Assembly (NCBI GenBank): GCA_014382665.1
Contig: JACNJH010000164.1
Span: 1 to 42,509, forward strand
Direction: 5' to 3'
Source of the DNA: Candidatus Desulfatibia profunda
GTDB lineage: Bacteria > Desulfobacterota > Desulfobacteria > Desulfobacterales > UBA11574
Length of the DNA: 42,509 nucleotides
Below the pieces are notes generated by a model that was not told where the DNA came from, made no database searches, and saw only the letters and a program-made list of their open reading frames with translations. Both the position numbers and the translations under genes were made by a program. Position 1 is the stretch's first letter. Each line of letters begins with the position of its first letter. Below are positions 8,743 through 16,417 of the stretch, piece after piece.

Positions 8743-9708
8743 TATATACCATCCTAATATTATAAATGATTACTGCAATAATTATGCCATTGTTTTCCCA
8801 GATTATAAATCGTGTTATAAAATCATTATCGGCTTGTTAAATCAAGAACTTGAATATTTTTTACACATACGAAGAAAATGTTAAACGTAAAGATTGAGCA
8901 TGAAAAAAGTTTCATAGTTTATAAATGAGTGTGGCAAATTTTGCCGCATGATGAGTGCTATAATGGGAAACCTTTAATATTATATAACAATTTATATTGT
9001 CAATCCTTTCAATTTTCAGCCGCCACATTATGTAAAAAATTACACAGTAACCGCAATATATGGGGTTTTCATTGTTTTTGATTGGTCCAGAAGTTGTGAT
9101 AGGTGTATTTAATGTCGTTTGTTTTAAAGTTTTCCAGAACCGCAAGGAGGATGCTGCCGAGCCAGATCAGGAAAGCATCGTAGATTAACCCTTACCGCTG
9201 AAGATACCTTGCCTTCATCAACTACGGCATACCGTTCAATTTCGTTTGCAATTTCCGTTTCAAATCTTGAACTTTACCGATTTAAGGTTTAATGCATGAG
9301 CCATACTTGCCACAGTGCTGAGTCTGTTCAGGTCGAAAACAGGTGCAGATTGAAATCGATATTCCGCCTTATATGACATAGGGAATCAGACGCAAGATGT
9401 CGGGCTGCTTCAGATCGAGTGCCAGTTTCAGATTTTTTTAAATATCACACGGGAAGCTGGTATTGCAATATGTAATAGTGGTCACAAAAAACCCGTGCGA
9501 AGGCTGCTTTTAAGACCTGTGATAGCATGGCATCAGGTAAAAATATCAGCCGCCTCAAAAAACCTACGATAGGTCTGCCATAGGGGGCCAAGAGGAATAT
9601 CCGCAAATAAGAAGTAAATAACTTTCTATTTTACTGATATAATTATTTTATTTTAGTCTTTTTCGCCTTTTGAGGAATAAGCACTTCTCCAAGCTGTGTT
9701 CGGCATTC
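8743..9708. other. Long gene-poor stretch with a probable decayed gene
   Basis: Apart from the promoter candidate just described, 8743-9120 holds nothing I recognise. Around 9124-9430 the minus strand has two coherent protein-like segments in different frames: one includes FDLNRLSTVASMAHALNL, the next RYAVVDEGKVSSAVRV, separated by a frameshift and ending in a stop at 9124-9126. This looks like a gene remnant of unknown family. The stretch 9430-9708 contains nothing assignable. The pattern suits an accessory island losing genes. Confidence 0.35.
8774..8789 (-). promoter_or_regulatory. Candidate sigma-54 promoter of the Ntn-hydrolase/MazF genes
   Basis: Read on the minus strand the sequence is TGGCATAATTATTGCA. 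The GG and GC doublets are exactly 10 bases apart and TTGCA is perfect; only one base of TGGCAC differs. The predicted start is near 8763, giving a 21-nt leader that contains the AGGATGG ribosome site of the gene starting at 8742. An imperfect inverted repeat (GATTATAA, six bases, TTATAA) lies at 8801-8820. This is a sequence match only; AT-rich DNA raises the chance of a random hit. Confidence 0.5.
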
Positions 9709-9915
9709 CTATACGGCTTGGCGCGACATTTCTTGATATGAGAATTCCCAAAGTCCGGCACTATCTTTTGCATGTTCAATAGTCATGCTCACGATGTTGC
9801 CTTTCCCATCAATGTCAATATAGATATTTTCACTTATCTCTTTAGTCTCAAGGACTTCTTTGTCTGTGAATTCGATGTGAGCAGTATCCGTATCAGAAAA
9901 ATATTTCACTTTCAT
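9709..9915 (-). CDS. DUF2283-family small protein
   Basis: The 68-residue protein has the hallmark of DUF2283: a start of the type MKVKYFSDTDTAHIEF, then a Tyr-Ile-Asp-Ile-Asp segment (IYIDIDGKGNIVSMTIEHA) in a small beta-rich fold. DUF2283 genes commonly sit directly behind a small DUF4258-like gene, as here with a three-base gap, and such pairs are suspected toxin-antitoxin or accessory modules. The ribosome site GAGGAATAAAAC precedes the ATG. The family call is good; the function is unknown. Confidence 0.8.
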   Translation of the reverse strand: MKVKYFSDTDTAHIEFTDKEVLETKEISENIYIDIDGKGNIVSMTIEHAKDSAGLWEFSYQEMSRQAV

Positions 9916-9918
9916 GTT

Positions 9919-10155
9919 TTATTCCTCCTTGTATGATCTATCGAAAAATGCGTTATGAACCGTTTCGCCGTCTTCGAGCAAGATAACCCTCAAGTATTTT
10001 CCTATTTCTGATATTTTGGCCCATTTCCTGATCCTGCCATCGGATTGAATTTCTATCTTCTCAGGTTTTTCGATAACTGATTTTATCCAGTCCTCTTTGA
10101 TCCGGGCACGATCAGGGCGTTTCCTTGTATAGTCAAAATATTGTGTTGTTTTCAT
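9919..10155 (-). CDS. DUF4258-like small protein
   Basis: The 78-residue protein is the first gene of a two-gene line with DUF2283. The pattern around residues 25-75 (VIEKPEKIEIQSDGRIRKWAKI, then KYLRVILLEDGETVHNAFFDR) matches short proteins of the DUF4258/RelE-like type that pair with DUF2283 genes. Charged and aromatic residues typical of these families are present, but I cannot name catalytic residues. The ribosome site is weak (GGAATTT). A toxin-like role is speculation from pairing. Confidence 0.65.
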   Translation of the reverse strand: MKTTQYFDYTRKRPDRARIKEDWIKSVIEKPEKIEIQSDGRIRKWAKISEIGKYLRVILLEDGETVHNAFFDRSYKEE

Positions 10156-10330
10156 TTATCAAATTCCAAAGCCTGAATGTATCCAGAAAGCTGCATAATT
10201 ATAAAAGTGTCAAATAGTTACATTCAACACTAGCTTGCCACTAGACGTAACGAGAATGATGGTTGACCGATAATAGGGATCGAGTCATTATCTGTCTGAT
10301 ATTTCTAAGAAACATGGAAAGGAGGCAGAT

Positions 10331-10918
10331 ATGACGCGAAGCAACCCTCATATTTTTAACCCCAATGATTACTATGGACTTCATCCGTCGACTCTCAAGG
10401 ATCATTACCAGAATCTGGGTCATCAGGATCGGTCTGGCGCACCATTTTCTCTTCTTGTCACAGTGCCGGACGATTTTAAAAGCCCCATTATAGATGCCAG
10501 CGTTTCAGGCGGCCGGCGCCAGTCGGTTCAGCATATCTTTGAGCGGGTGGAGCGAAAGCAGTTTCTGGCAAAGGAGCACTTTCTAAAGTTTCTATATCAA
10601 AAGTATCACCGCAACTGCAAGTTTAAAACCCTTTCCAATTACTGCGCAACGGTCATTGCGTTTCTCTGTTTTGTGGAACAATCCGGCAAACGGCAGATGG
10701 ATCAGCTCACCAAACAGGATCTGGAAGCCTTTATTGAACACGAGCAGGATCGGGGGTTAAAGCCGGCAAGCCTTAGGCTCCGCCTGGTTAGTATCCACAG
10801 TTTTTTGCAATACCTGCTGGATGCCGACAAAGTTTGCCCGCAGGTTCTGAGGCGAAAGATCCGGATCAAACTTCCTCAGGCCCTACCCTACAAACAGCCT
10901 CTTTGCAACTCAGTTTGA
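10331..10918 (+). pseudogene. Tyrosine recombinase/integrase remnant lacking the catalytic domain
   Basis: The 195-residue open frame matches the N-terminal, DNA-binding (SAM-like core-binding) half of tyrosine recombinases: the helical segment around residues 80-180 (for example FLYQKYHRNCKFKTLSNYCATVI and LKPASLRLRLVSIHSFLQYLL). It stops right after the linker to the catalytic domain (RIKLPQALP), where unrelated residues lead to a TGA. The Arg-His-Arg-Tyr domain is missing and is not found in other frames of the next 280 bases. A strong ribosome site (AAAGGAGGCAGAT) is retained, so a short DNA-binding protein may still be made. It is evidence of past mobile-element activity in the island. 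Confidence 0.75.
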
Positions 10919-11200
10919 GTGTTGTCAGGCAATCAAGACCCTTTCCCGATTCTCCCAATCCAAATTAGCAGAAGACCACGGCAGCGAACCCACGGGAAAC
11001 TACTCCCTATCAACTTTACGCTAACTCTCTGGATATTTGAATCCGGTCAGCTTTTTATACTCTCTTTTTTGATGTCTCGGCTGGGAAGCTTCTCCTGTCT
11101 TTTTATTGATCGTATTGTTTTCTATATTTTTCGTCAATCAGCATATCCGGCGCGATCCGGATAACCATGAGCATGCAGCATGTGTCACATAGGATTTTCA
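10919..11200. other. Non-coding stretch after the integrase remnant
   Basis: The catalytic half of the recombinase should be here but is not. The sequence has no recognisable protein in any frame, no terminal repeats I can see and no tRNA. It may be replaced DNA after a deletion. Confidence 0.35.
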
Positions 11201-12307
11201 TTAGAGATTTTCGCTGGAACTGATCCGTTTTAACTCATCAATAACCTGTTTTCCATCAAGCATGCTTTCCAGTCCTAACCATTCAGCAGCTTTTCCTGGT
11301 GTTGCATTATCAATTTGATTCTTAAGAATCTCAACAAAGAGTGGGCTTAGTGCATTTAACCGGGTTATATTTTCGCGTACATCTTCAACATCAAACAAAA
11401 TATTTCCTATGGTCGAGAATTCCTTTTTTAAATTTGTATTCGCACCTCCGACATTAAGATCCAATGCAGGATTTATTTTCTTAATTTCCTTGGCAATTCC
11501 AAACAGTGAATGACCATTTTTCTTGCCAAACTCTTTGAGTCGATTTATCTGAATATCGATCCTCCGACCGGTTATAGTATCGTAAACCAATTGAACATAA
11601 TCTGATGGAAATTGAACATAATTCGCAACCAGGTCGCAAAACTCTTCTTCGACCGGGTCATCAATCGCATTTTGTTCTTCGTCGCGGATGGCATGAATTG
11701 TTTCATGGAGAAGGGGGAAAATAAGATCTAAAACATTAGTATTGTTATCCACAAAAACCACACGATGTCTGTCGATTCTACAGTAGAATGCATAATCTTT
11801 AACGCTGTCTGGAAAATATCTGAAGATGGGTACAATGCTCAATAGAGACAAGAGGTAAAAAGTATGTTTGTAATCCATAGGCATGTGGCCTTCAATGCCG
11901 GATAACTTTCTTAATTCTTTAGCTAAAGCTCTCGCATTTTTATCATCTCTGTGTTTTACTCTTAAGACCGGAACAAGGCCGGGGTCGGGAGCTTCAATAA
12001 ACAGTTTTTCATATTGTTTAGCCAACTGAAACGAATCTTGTTCCGTTTTTTCCGTTACCTTTGCGACCCCCCTTTTCCTGTGCATGGGCACTGAAATCGT
12101 TCTTAGCGTTTCATCTTCATAGAAAAAATATCCGGGATTGATTTCTAAAATCCTGCTTAGTTCGATTAAATGATCACCTTTTGGAACTTTGCCTTTTGTC
12201 CATGCTGTTACCGTTTGCCTTGACACTTCTAAATGTTCGCTTAATTTTGTTAAAGTTATCCCTTTCTCTTTTGCCAGAGCTTTTAAATTGGCTCCTGACC
12301 AGGGCAT
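11201..12307 (-). CDS. XRE-family regulator with ImmA/IrrE metallopeptidase domain
   Basis: The protein has 368 residues. Residues about 5-62 are a Cro/C1-type helix-turn-helix (LTKLSEHLEVSRQTVTAWTKGKVP). Residues about 125-260 are an ImmA/IrrE-like zinc peptidase with His201-Glu-x-x-His205 (LLHETIHAI) and a downstream acidic motif (EEEFCDLVANY) able to supply the third ligand. ImmA-type enzymes cleave repressors in mobile elements; single-chain XRE-ImmA proteins are common in islands and as antitoxins. The ATG at 12307 is chosen for its perfect ribosome site (GAAAGGAGGCAATTT); the upstream in-frame extension lacks one. No partner toxin is adjacent. The target is unknown. Confidence 0.85.
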   Translation of the reverse strand: MPWSGANLKALAKEKGITLTKLSEHLEVSRQTVTAWTKGKVPKGDHLIELSRILEINPGYFFYEDETLRTISVPMHRKRGVAKVTEKTEQDSFQLAKQYEKLFIEAPDPGLVPVLRVKHRDDKNARALAKELRKLSGIEGHMPMDYKHTFYLLSLLSIVPIFRYFPDSVKDYAFYCRIDRHRVVFVDNNTNVLDLIFPLLHETIHAIRDEEQNAIDDPVEEEFCDLVANYVQFPSDYVQLVYDTITGRRIDIQINRLKEFGKKNGHSLFGIAKEIKKINPALDLNVGGANTNLKKEFSTIGNILFDVEDVRENITRLNALSPLFVEILKNQIDNATPGKAAEWLGLESMLDGKQVIDELKRISSSENL

Positions 12308-12373
12308 AAATTGCCTCCTTTCATTATTAAAAAACTGACGATTCTTATTTTTAATCGACAATATGCAAAATAA

Positions 12374-12401
12374 ACTTTACATTTATAGGCATATTTGTCA
12401 A
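12374..12401 (-). promoter_or_regulatory. Sigma-70-type promoter candidate for the XRE-ImmA gene
   Basis: On the minus strand a perfect TTGACA (12401-12396) is followed after 16 bases by TAAAGT (12379-12374), a moderate -10. The leader to the ATG at 12307 would be about 60 nt. Confidence 0.45.
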
Positions 12402-12417
12402 CAAATATCAGAAAAAC

Positions 12418-12443
12418 TGTAAAATTTGAAAAATTATTTTACA
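12418..12443. promoter_or_regulatory. Operator-like inverted repeat upstream of the XRE-ImmA gene
   Basis: TGTAAAAT and ATTTTACA form a perfect 8-bp inverted repeat with a 10-bp spacer, placed directly upstream of the TTGACA box. A further TTTACA half-site lies at 12376-12381, over the -10. The arrangement suits autoregulation by the XRE domain, which is inferred. Confidence 0.4.
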
Positions 12444-12622
12444 TAGGTTTATGGGTGTTTTTGTATCTTTACATTTACGAAGAAATAAAAAATCCGGCAA
12501 AAGCCCTTATCAACGACTCCCGTTATGACAGGATACAGCCGACTTTAAATCTTGTTGTTATACAAGGGATACCAAGAGCTTTTATAGACGTATTGTGTTT
12601 ACAAAAGTTCTCTGATATATGA

Positions 12623-12769
12623 TACAAGCCATCTCAAAAACACATCTAACGCCCAATTACGGCGTTGCGGACCTCCTCAAAATGCTCACATACTCCTGTG
12701 TATGCTGTGCTTTTTCGTCGGTTCGCGCCTTGCCCTAGGACGCGATCTGCACTTTTGAGACGGCTTGTA
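12623..12769. mobile_element. MITE-like element 1, TA-bounded
   Basis: This 147-bp element is bounded by 17-bp inverted repeats with one mismatch (TACAAGCCATCTCAAAA at 12623-12639 and TTTTGAGACGGCTTGTA at 12753-12769). Each end carries the dinucleotide TA, as expected for an element inserted by a Tc1/mariner-type or IS630-type transposase. The interior is richer in GC than its surroundings and contains small palindromes. It encodes no protein. I believe similar repeats are spread through Desulfobacterales genomes, but I cannot verify this here. Confidence 0.55.
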
Positions 12770-12798
12770 ATTTATTCGGCTCATTTACTAATAAAAAT

Positions 12799-12962
12799 GA
12801 GGCTGTTTAAAAATGTTCAATTTTGTTCAAGGCCAAGGAAGGCGATAATTTTAACCACAGACATAAATTAAGTATTTCGAGGATAGAGCTAAAGCTCCAC
12901 TTCGTGCAAAATTTGAGCCTGACACAGGAATTGGACAAAAGGGGACGTTTTTCAACGGCCTC
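12799..12962. mobile_element. MITE-like element 2, next to the FmdB-like gene
   Basis: This 164-bp element is bounded by 17-bp inverted repeats with three mismatches (GAGGCTGTTTAAAAATG at 12799-12815 and CGTTTTTCAACGGCCTC at 12946-12962). It has no coding capacity and no clear target duplication. It ends 13 bp before the FmdB-like start codon, so it supplies most of that gene's upstream region and may carry its promoter. Confidence 0.45.
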
Positions 12963-12975
12963 AGGGAGTATTATT

Positions 12976-13221
12976 ATGCCGATATACGAATTCAAATGCT
13001 TAAAATGTGAACAATTCATCGAGCTGCTCTTAATGAACTCGAATGAAGAAATTGAGCTCAAATGCCCGGAGTGCAGTTCGCGGGAGTTTGAACGGGTTCT
13101 CAGCACCACAAATTACAGTGTGGGCAGCGGGTCCGGCAAAGGCCAGGGGGTGGGCTCCCAGACCAAAACCTGTTCAGGCGGTTCCTGTACGACCTGGAAT
13201 TTGCCAGGACATACCAGATAG
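12976..13221 (+). CDS. FmdB-family zinc-ribbon protein
   Basis: The protein has 81 residues. It starts with the family's typical MPIYEFKC and has two Cys-x-x-Cys pairs (CLKC at about 8-11, CPEC at about 30-33) forming a zinc ribbon. A Gly/Ser-rich tail carries two more cysteines (CSGGSC). FmdB-like proteins are small putative regulators named after a gene linked to formamidase; their biochemical role is uncertain. The ATG at 12976 follows GGGAG; the longer in-frame extension upstream runs through MITE-like element 2 and is not native. A PflX-like gene follows 91 bp downstream on the same strand. Confidence 0.88.
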   Translation: MPIYEFKCLKCEQFIELLLMNSNEEIELKCPECSSREFERVLSTTNYSVGSGSGKGQGVGSQTKTCSGGSCTTWNLPGHTR

Positions 13222-13312
13222 TTTCAAATGTTATTGCCTGCAACCGGGTTAGAAAATCGCAACATATTTGAATTTACAGCTTTGCCAGAGAAACGCTGAA
13301 GGGCCGTAAACC

Positions 13313-14248
13313 ATGTCGTCGTTTGAACCGGCATACATTGCAGCGTTTAACACGGGGATTCTCAAGGAGAGGATCAACAAGGCCCATAAAATGATGCGGT
13401 CCTGCACCCTTTGCCCTAGAAAATGCAAAGTTGACCGCCTTGCCGGGGAAACCGGTGTCTGCAAAACCGGTGAGCAGGCCTATGTTTCCAGCTACAACGC
13501 GCACTTCGGCGAAGAGGCCCCCCTGGTCGGTAGGCATGGGTCCGGCACCATTTTTTTTACACACTGCAATCTGTTATGCCTTTTCTGCCAGAATTATGAT
13601 ATCAGCCACCAGGGTTACGGCGAAGCGGTCTCCGGCGAGCAACTGGCGCGTATCATGCTGTACTTGCAAAATGCAGGATGCCACAACATTAATTTCGTTA
13701 CCCCGTCCCATGTGGTCCCACAGATTCTCTCGGCTGTTGAAATCGCCGCCGGCGCGGGGCTTTCGGTACCCTTGGTATACAATTCGGGCGGTTATGACAG
13801 TGCTCACACCCTTAAACTGCTTGAGGGTGTGATTGATATCTATATGCCGGATTTTAAATTCTGGGATCCTGAGGTTGCCAAAAAGGCTTGTGACGCTGAA
13901 GATTACCCGGAAGTGGCCCGGCAGGCGTTGAAAGAAATGCATCGACAGGTTGGGGATCTTGTGACCGATGAAGCGGGTATTGCCCGGCGGGGGGTTTTGC
14001 TCAGACATCTGGTTCTTCCCCACGGACTGGCAGGAACCCGCCAGGTGATGAGATTTATTGCCAAAGAGATTTCGGCCAACACTTACGTGAATATAATGCC
14101 CCAGTATCGGCCTTGCGGACGGGCCAACGAAATAAAGGAGCTTTCACAGCACCTTTTGCAAAAGGATTTTAACATGGCTTTGGATGAGACCATGGAAGAA
14201 GGCATTGAACGCCTGGATAGTCGCCGGCGCAGGTTTGTGTTATGGTAA
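13313..14248 (+). CDS. PflX-like radical SAM protein (pyruvate formate-lyase activase homolog)
   Basis: The protein has 311 residues. Cys85, Cys89 and Cys92 (CNLLCLFC) form the radical SAM 4Fe-4S motif. Upstream is a second cysteine group (CTLCPRKC and GVC, about residues 30-51) typical of the COG1313/PflX family. Homologs resemble glycyl-radical enzyme activases, but this subgroup has no proven substrate. The C-terminal pattern (LVLPHGLAGTRQVM and NIMPQYRPC) also fits the family. It suggests anaerobic metabolism. An SH3b gene starts 13 bp after its stop, suggesting co-transcription. There is no glycyl-radical enzyme gene nearby. Confidence 0.88.
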   Translation: MSSFEPAYIAAFNTGILKERINKAHKMMRSCTLCPRKCKVDRLAGETGVCKTGEQAYVSSYNAHFGEEAPLVGRHGSGTIFFTHCNLLCLFCQNYDISHQGYGEAVSGEQLARIMLYLQNAGCHNINFVTPSHVVPQILSAVEIAAGAGLSVPLVYNSGGYDSAHTLKLLEGVIDIYMPDFKFWDPEVAKKACDAEDYPEVARQALKEMHRQVGDLVTDEAGIARRGVLLRHLVLPHGLAGTRQVMRFIAKEISANTYVNIMPQYRPCGRANEIKELSQHLLQKDFNMALDETMEEGIERLDSRRRRFVLW

Positions 14249-14261
14249 AATGGAGTTTCGC

Positions 14262-14696
14262 ATGAAACGTTATGCATACATTATTGCAGCGATGTTGGTT
14301 GTCGTATGCAGCAACATGGCCATGGCTGAACGCCTGGTGGTTGCCGTGGATGTGGCCAATATTCGTAGCGGACCCGGGACAACATTCGATATCATTTGGA
14401 AGGTCGGCAAATATCATCCCTTGAATATTACCGACAAATCAGGTCCTTGGTATCATTTTCGTGATTTTGAAGGCGATCAGGGCTGGATACACAAATCTCT
14501 CATCCGGGAAATACCGTCGATCATCACCAACCAGGAAGAATGCAACATCCGATCCGGTCCCGGTACAAGCTTTAAGACGCTGTTCACGGTTGAAAAAGGA
14601 ATTCCATTCAGAGTCTTAAATCAAAAAGGCAACTGGATTCACATCGAGCATTCCGACGGCGATCAGGGGTGGATTCACAAGTCACTGGTTTGGTAA
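14262..14696 (+). CDS. Exported protein with two bacterial SH3 domains
   Basis: The 144-residue protein has a signal peptide (MKRYAYIIAAMLVVVCSNMAMA, cleavage expected after AMA). Two SH3b repeats follow, each with the pattern NIRSGPGT followed by WIH and ending in DQGWIHKSL (about residues 33-82 and 93-142). Such domains often bind cell-wall peptides or mediate periplasmic contacts. The ATG at 14262 is preferred because it gives a clean signal peptide and follows TGGAG; upstream in-frame starts overlap the preceding gene. It lies between the PflX-like and PfkB-type genes on the same strand. Confidence 0.85.
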   Translation: MKRYAYIIAAMLVVVCSNMAMAERLVVAVDVANIRSGPGTTFDIIWKVGKYHPLNITDKSGPWYHFRDFEGDQGWIHKSLIREIPSIITNQEECNIRSGPGTSFKTLFTVEKGIPFRVLNQKGNWIHIEHSDGDQGWIHKSLVW

Positions 14697-14732
14697 ACGG
14701 ATACCAGGTATTAAAGCCAAGATAATGTGGTT

Positions 14733-15725
14733 ATGTCAAAGACTCATAAGGGCCGGAAGCTGGTTGTGGGTGTGGGATCAGCACTTATTGATATCCTGGC
14801 ACACGAAGATGACGACTTTCTGACGAAAACCGGTGCTGTTAAAGGCGGGATGACGCTGGTCGATAACGATTTCATTGAACATGTCCTGTCACTGACAACC
14901 GGCAAGCCTCGAATTGTTCCGGGAGGATCTGCTTGCAACACCGTTGTGGGCATCGGAAATCTAGGTGGGCACGCCCGCTTTGTCGGTAAAAGCGGCCGAG
15001 GTAAAATGGCGGTTTTTTTCGAAACGGATCTAAAGAAAAACAATGTTGAGCCGTTCCTTTTTAATTCGCCTTCACCGACCGGCAGGGTGCTGTCTATTAT
15101 CACGCCTGATGCCCAGCGTTCCATGTTTACGTTTTTGGGCGCATCTTCAGAAACGCGCCCTGAAGAAATCACAAAAGAGTGTTTTGAAAATGCAGCTGTT
15201 GTGCATATCGAAGGGTATCTGCTTTTCAACGAGGAGCTGATACTGGCGGCCTTAGATGCAGCCAAAGCCGCCGGTGCCCGCGTATCCCTCGATCTATCCA
15301 GCTTTACGGTTGTTGAAGAGTCCAAAACGCTCCTTGAAAAGATCGTTAAAGATTATGTAGATATCCTGATTGCCAACGAGGATGAAGCGCGTGCCTTTAC
15401 CGGCTGTTCGGATGAAATCAAGGCGATCAAAGCACTTTCTGAAAATACGCAGATTGCAGCGCTTAAGATCGGCAAGCGGGGGAGCCTGATCGCCCATGCC
15501 GGCAACATTTTAACGATAGAACCCAAGGGCGGCGGGGATGCGGTTGACACAACCGGTGCCGGCGATCTCTGGGCGGCAGGCTTTTTATTCGGCCTAGTCA
15601 ACGGTTACAGCCTTGCAAAATGTGGAAAATTAGGATCAGCCTGCGGCTATGAAGTGTGCCAGGTTATCGGGACAAAAATCCCGGAGGACGGCTGGCATAG
15701 AATCAAAAAATTATTGGAGGAATAA
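14733..15725 (+). CDS. PfkB-family carbohydrate/nucleoside kinase
   Basis: The protein has 330 residues. The N-terminal PfkB signature is visible (PGGSACNTVVGIGNLGG), and the C-terminal signature DTTGAGDLWAAGFLFG contains the anion-hole Gly-Ala-Gly and the catalytic Asp. Proteins of this shape include ribokinase-like and adenosine kinase-like enzymes; the early segment GSALIDILAHEDDDFL with MTLVD resembles the adenosine-kinase-like branch. The exact substrate cannot be set. The ATG at 14733 is taken; a GTG six bases earlier is also possible. Its TAA overlaps the next ATG by one base (TAATG), so the following TPR gene is translationally coupled. Confidence 0.85.
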   Translation: MSKTHKGRKLVVGVGSALIDILAHEDDDFLTKTGAVKGGMTLVDNDFIEHVLSLTTGKPRIVPGGSACNTVVGIGNLGGHARFVGKSGRGKMAVFFETDLKKNNVEPFLFNSPSPTGRVLSIITPDAQRSMFTFLGASSETRPEEITKECFENAAVVHIEGYLLFNEELILAALDAAKAAGARVSLDLSSFTVVEESKTLLEKIVKDYVDILIANEDEARAFTGCSDEIKAIKALSENTQIAALKIGKRGSLIAHAGNILTIEPKGGGDAVDTTGAGDLWAAGFLFGLVNGYSLAKCGKLGSACGYEVCQVIGTKIPEDGWHRIKKLLEE

Positions 15726-16417
15726 TGGCACAGAAAAGGGTGTCACGAGCACGTAAAAGGGACCTGGAACAACCTGACAAGGTTACAACTTTTTTATACA
15801 ATTTGCTTGATTTTGCTGCGCGATATAAAGTTCTTTTGTCCACCGCATTGGGGCTTTTTGTCGTCTTTAGCATAGCCTTGGCAGGCATGCTATACGTTGC
15901 GGACAAAGCTGAAAACAAGGCATTTTTCCTGCTGGCACAGGATCTGAATAAATACCAAAGCATTATCAAGACCAGCAGCCCGGATAGGGCCTATCTCGAT
16001 GTGGCCGACGATTTTAAGCTGATTATGCAACAGTATCCCCGGAAAGTGGGGGGGAAATTCGCCAGATTTATGTTCGCCAATATATGCTACAAGGCAGGCA
16101 ACTATGACAAGGCCATAGAACTATATAATCAAGCACTTTCCGAATTTGGCGATAATCCGTTTTTCAAGAGCCTCGTCTTGAACAGCTTGGGATACGCTTA
16201 TGAAGCCAAAGCGGATTACAAGCAGGCGGCAACGTATTTTGAGATGATAGCTTCAGAACCCGACTACCGTATGAAAGATGAGGCGCTTTTTAATTTGGCG
16301 CAGATTTATGCCGCCAAGGGTAACGATGATGGGCGTTTAAATGCATTTAAAAAGATTGTATCGGACCATAGCGACTCGATATACTTAGAGATCGCCAAAG
16401 AAAAGATCCCCGGCTAA
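15725..16417 (+). CDS. Membrane-anchored TPR protein
   Basis: The protein has 230 residues. A basic N terminus is followed by one membrane span (about residues 36-58, LLSTALGLFVVFSIALAGML) and then an extracytoplasmic region with tetratricopeptide-type helices (about 105-225, including YKAGNYDKAIELYNQAL and YKQAATYFEMIA). It resembles YfgM-type proteins that work beside the Sec translocon or outer-membrane assembly machinery, but sequence alone does not settle this. A strong ribosome site (TTGGAGGAATA) lies within the end of the PfkB gene. Its stop codon touches the terminator of the predicted minus-strand small RNA. Confidence 0.8.
   Translation: MAQKRVSRARKRDLEQPDKVTTFLYNLLDFAARYKVLLSTALGLFVVFSIALAGMLYVADKAENKAFFLLAQDLNKYQSIIKTSSPDRAYLDVADDFKLIMQQYPRKVGGKFARFMFANICYKAGNYDKAIELYNQALSEFGDNPFFKSLVLNSLGYAYEAKADYKQAATYFEMIASEPDYRMKDEALFNLAQIYAAKGNDDGRLNAFKKIVSDHSDSIYLEIAKEKIPG

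Larger units (their letters stand above)
12308..12975. other. Intergenic region with operator and two MITE-like elements
   Basis: This 668-base gap contains the promoter and operator of the XRE-ImmA gene (12374-12443), about 180 bases with nothing recognisable, and two inverted-repeat elements (12623-12769 and 12799-12962). Short open frames here are not convincing genes. Confidence 0.5.

Noticed and set aside
8912-9145. A 77-codon minus-strand open frame
   Set aside because: AT-rich, low-similarity product, no ribosome site and no family pattern; overlaps the probable gene remnant.
12395-12622. A 75-codon plus-strand open frame
   Set aside because: It starts inside the operator region of the XRE-ImmA gene and has no ribosome site or recognisable domain.
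14744-15325. A 193-codon minus-strand open frame
   Set aside because: It is the antisense shadow of the PfkB-kinase gene; low-complexity Ser/Arg/Pro-rich product with no ribosome site.
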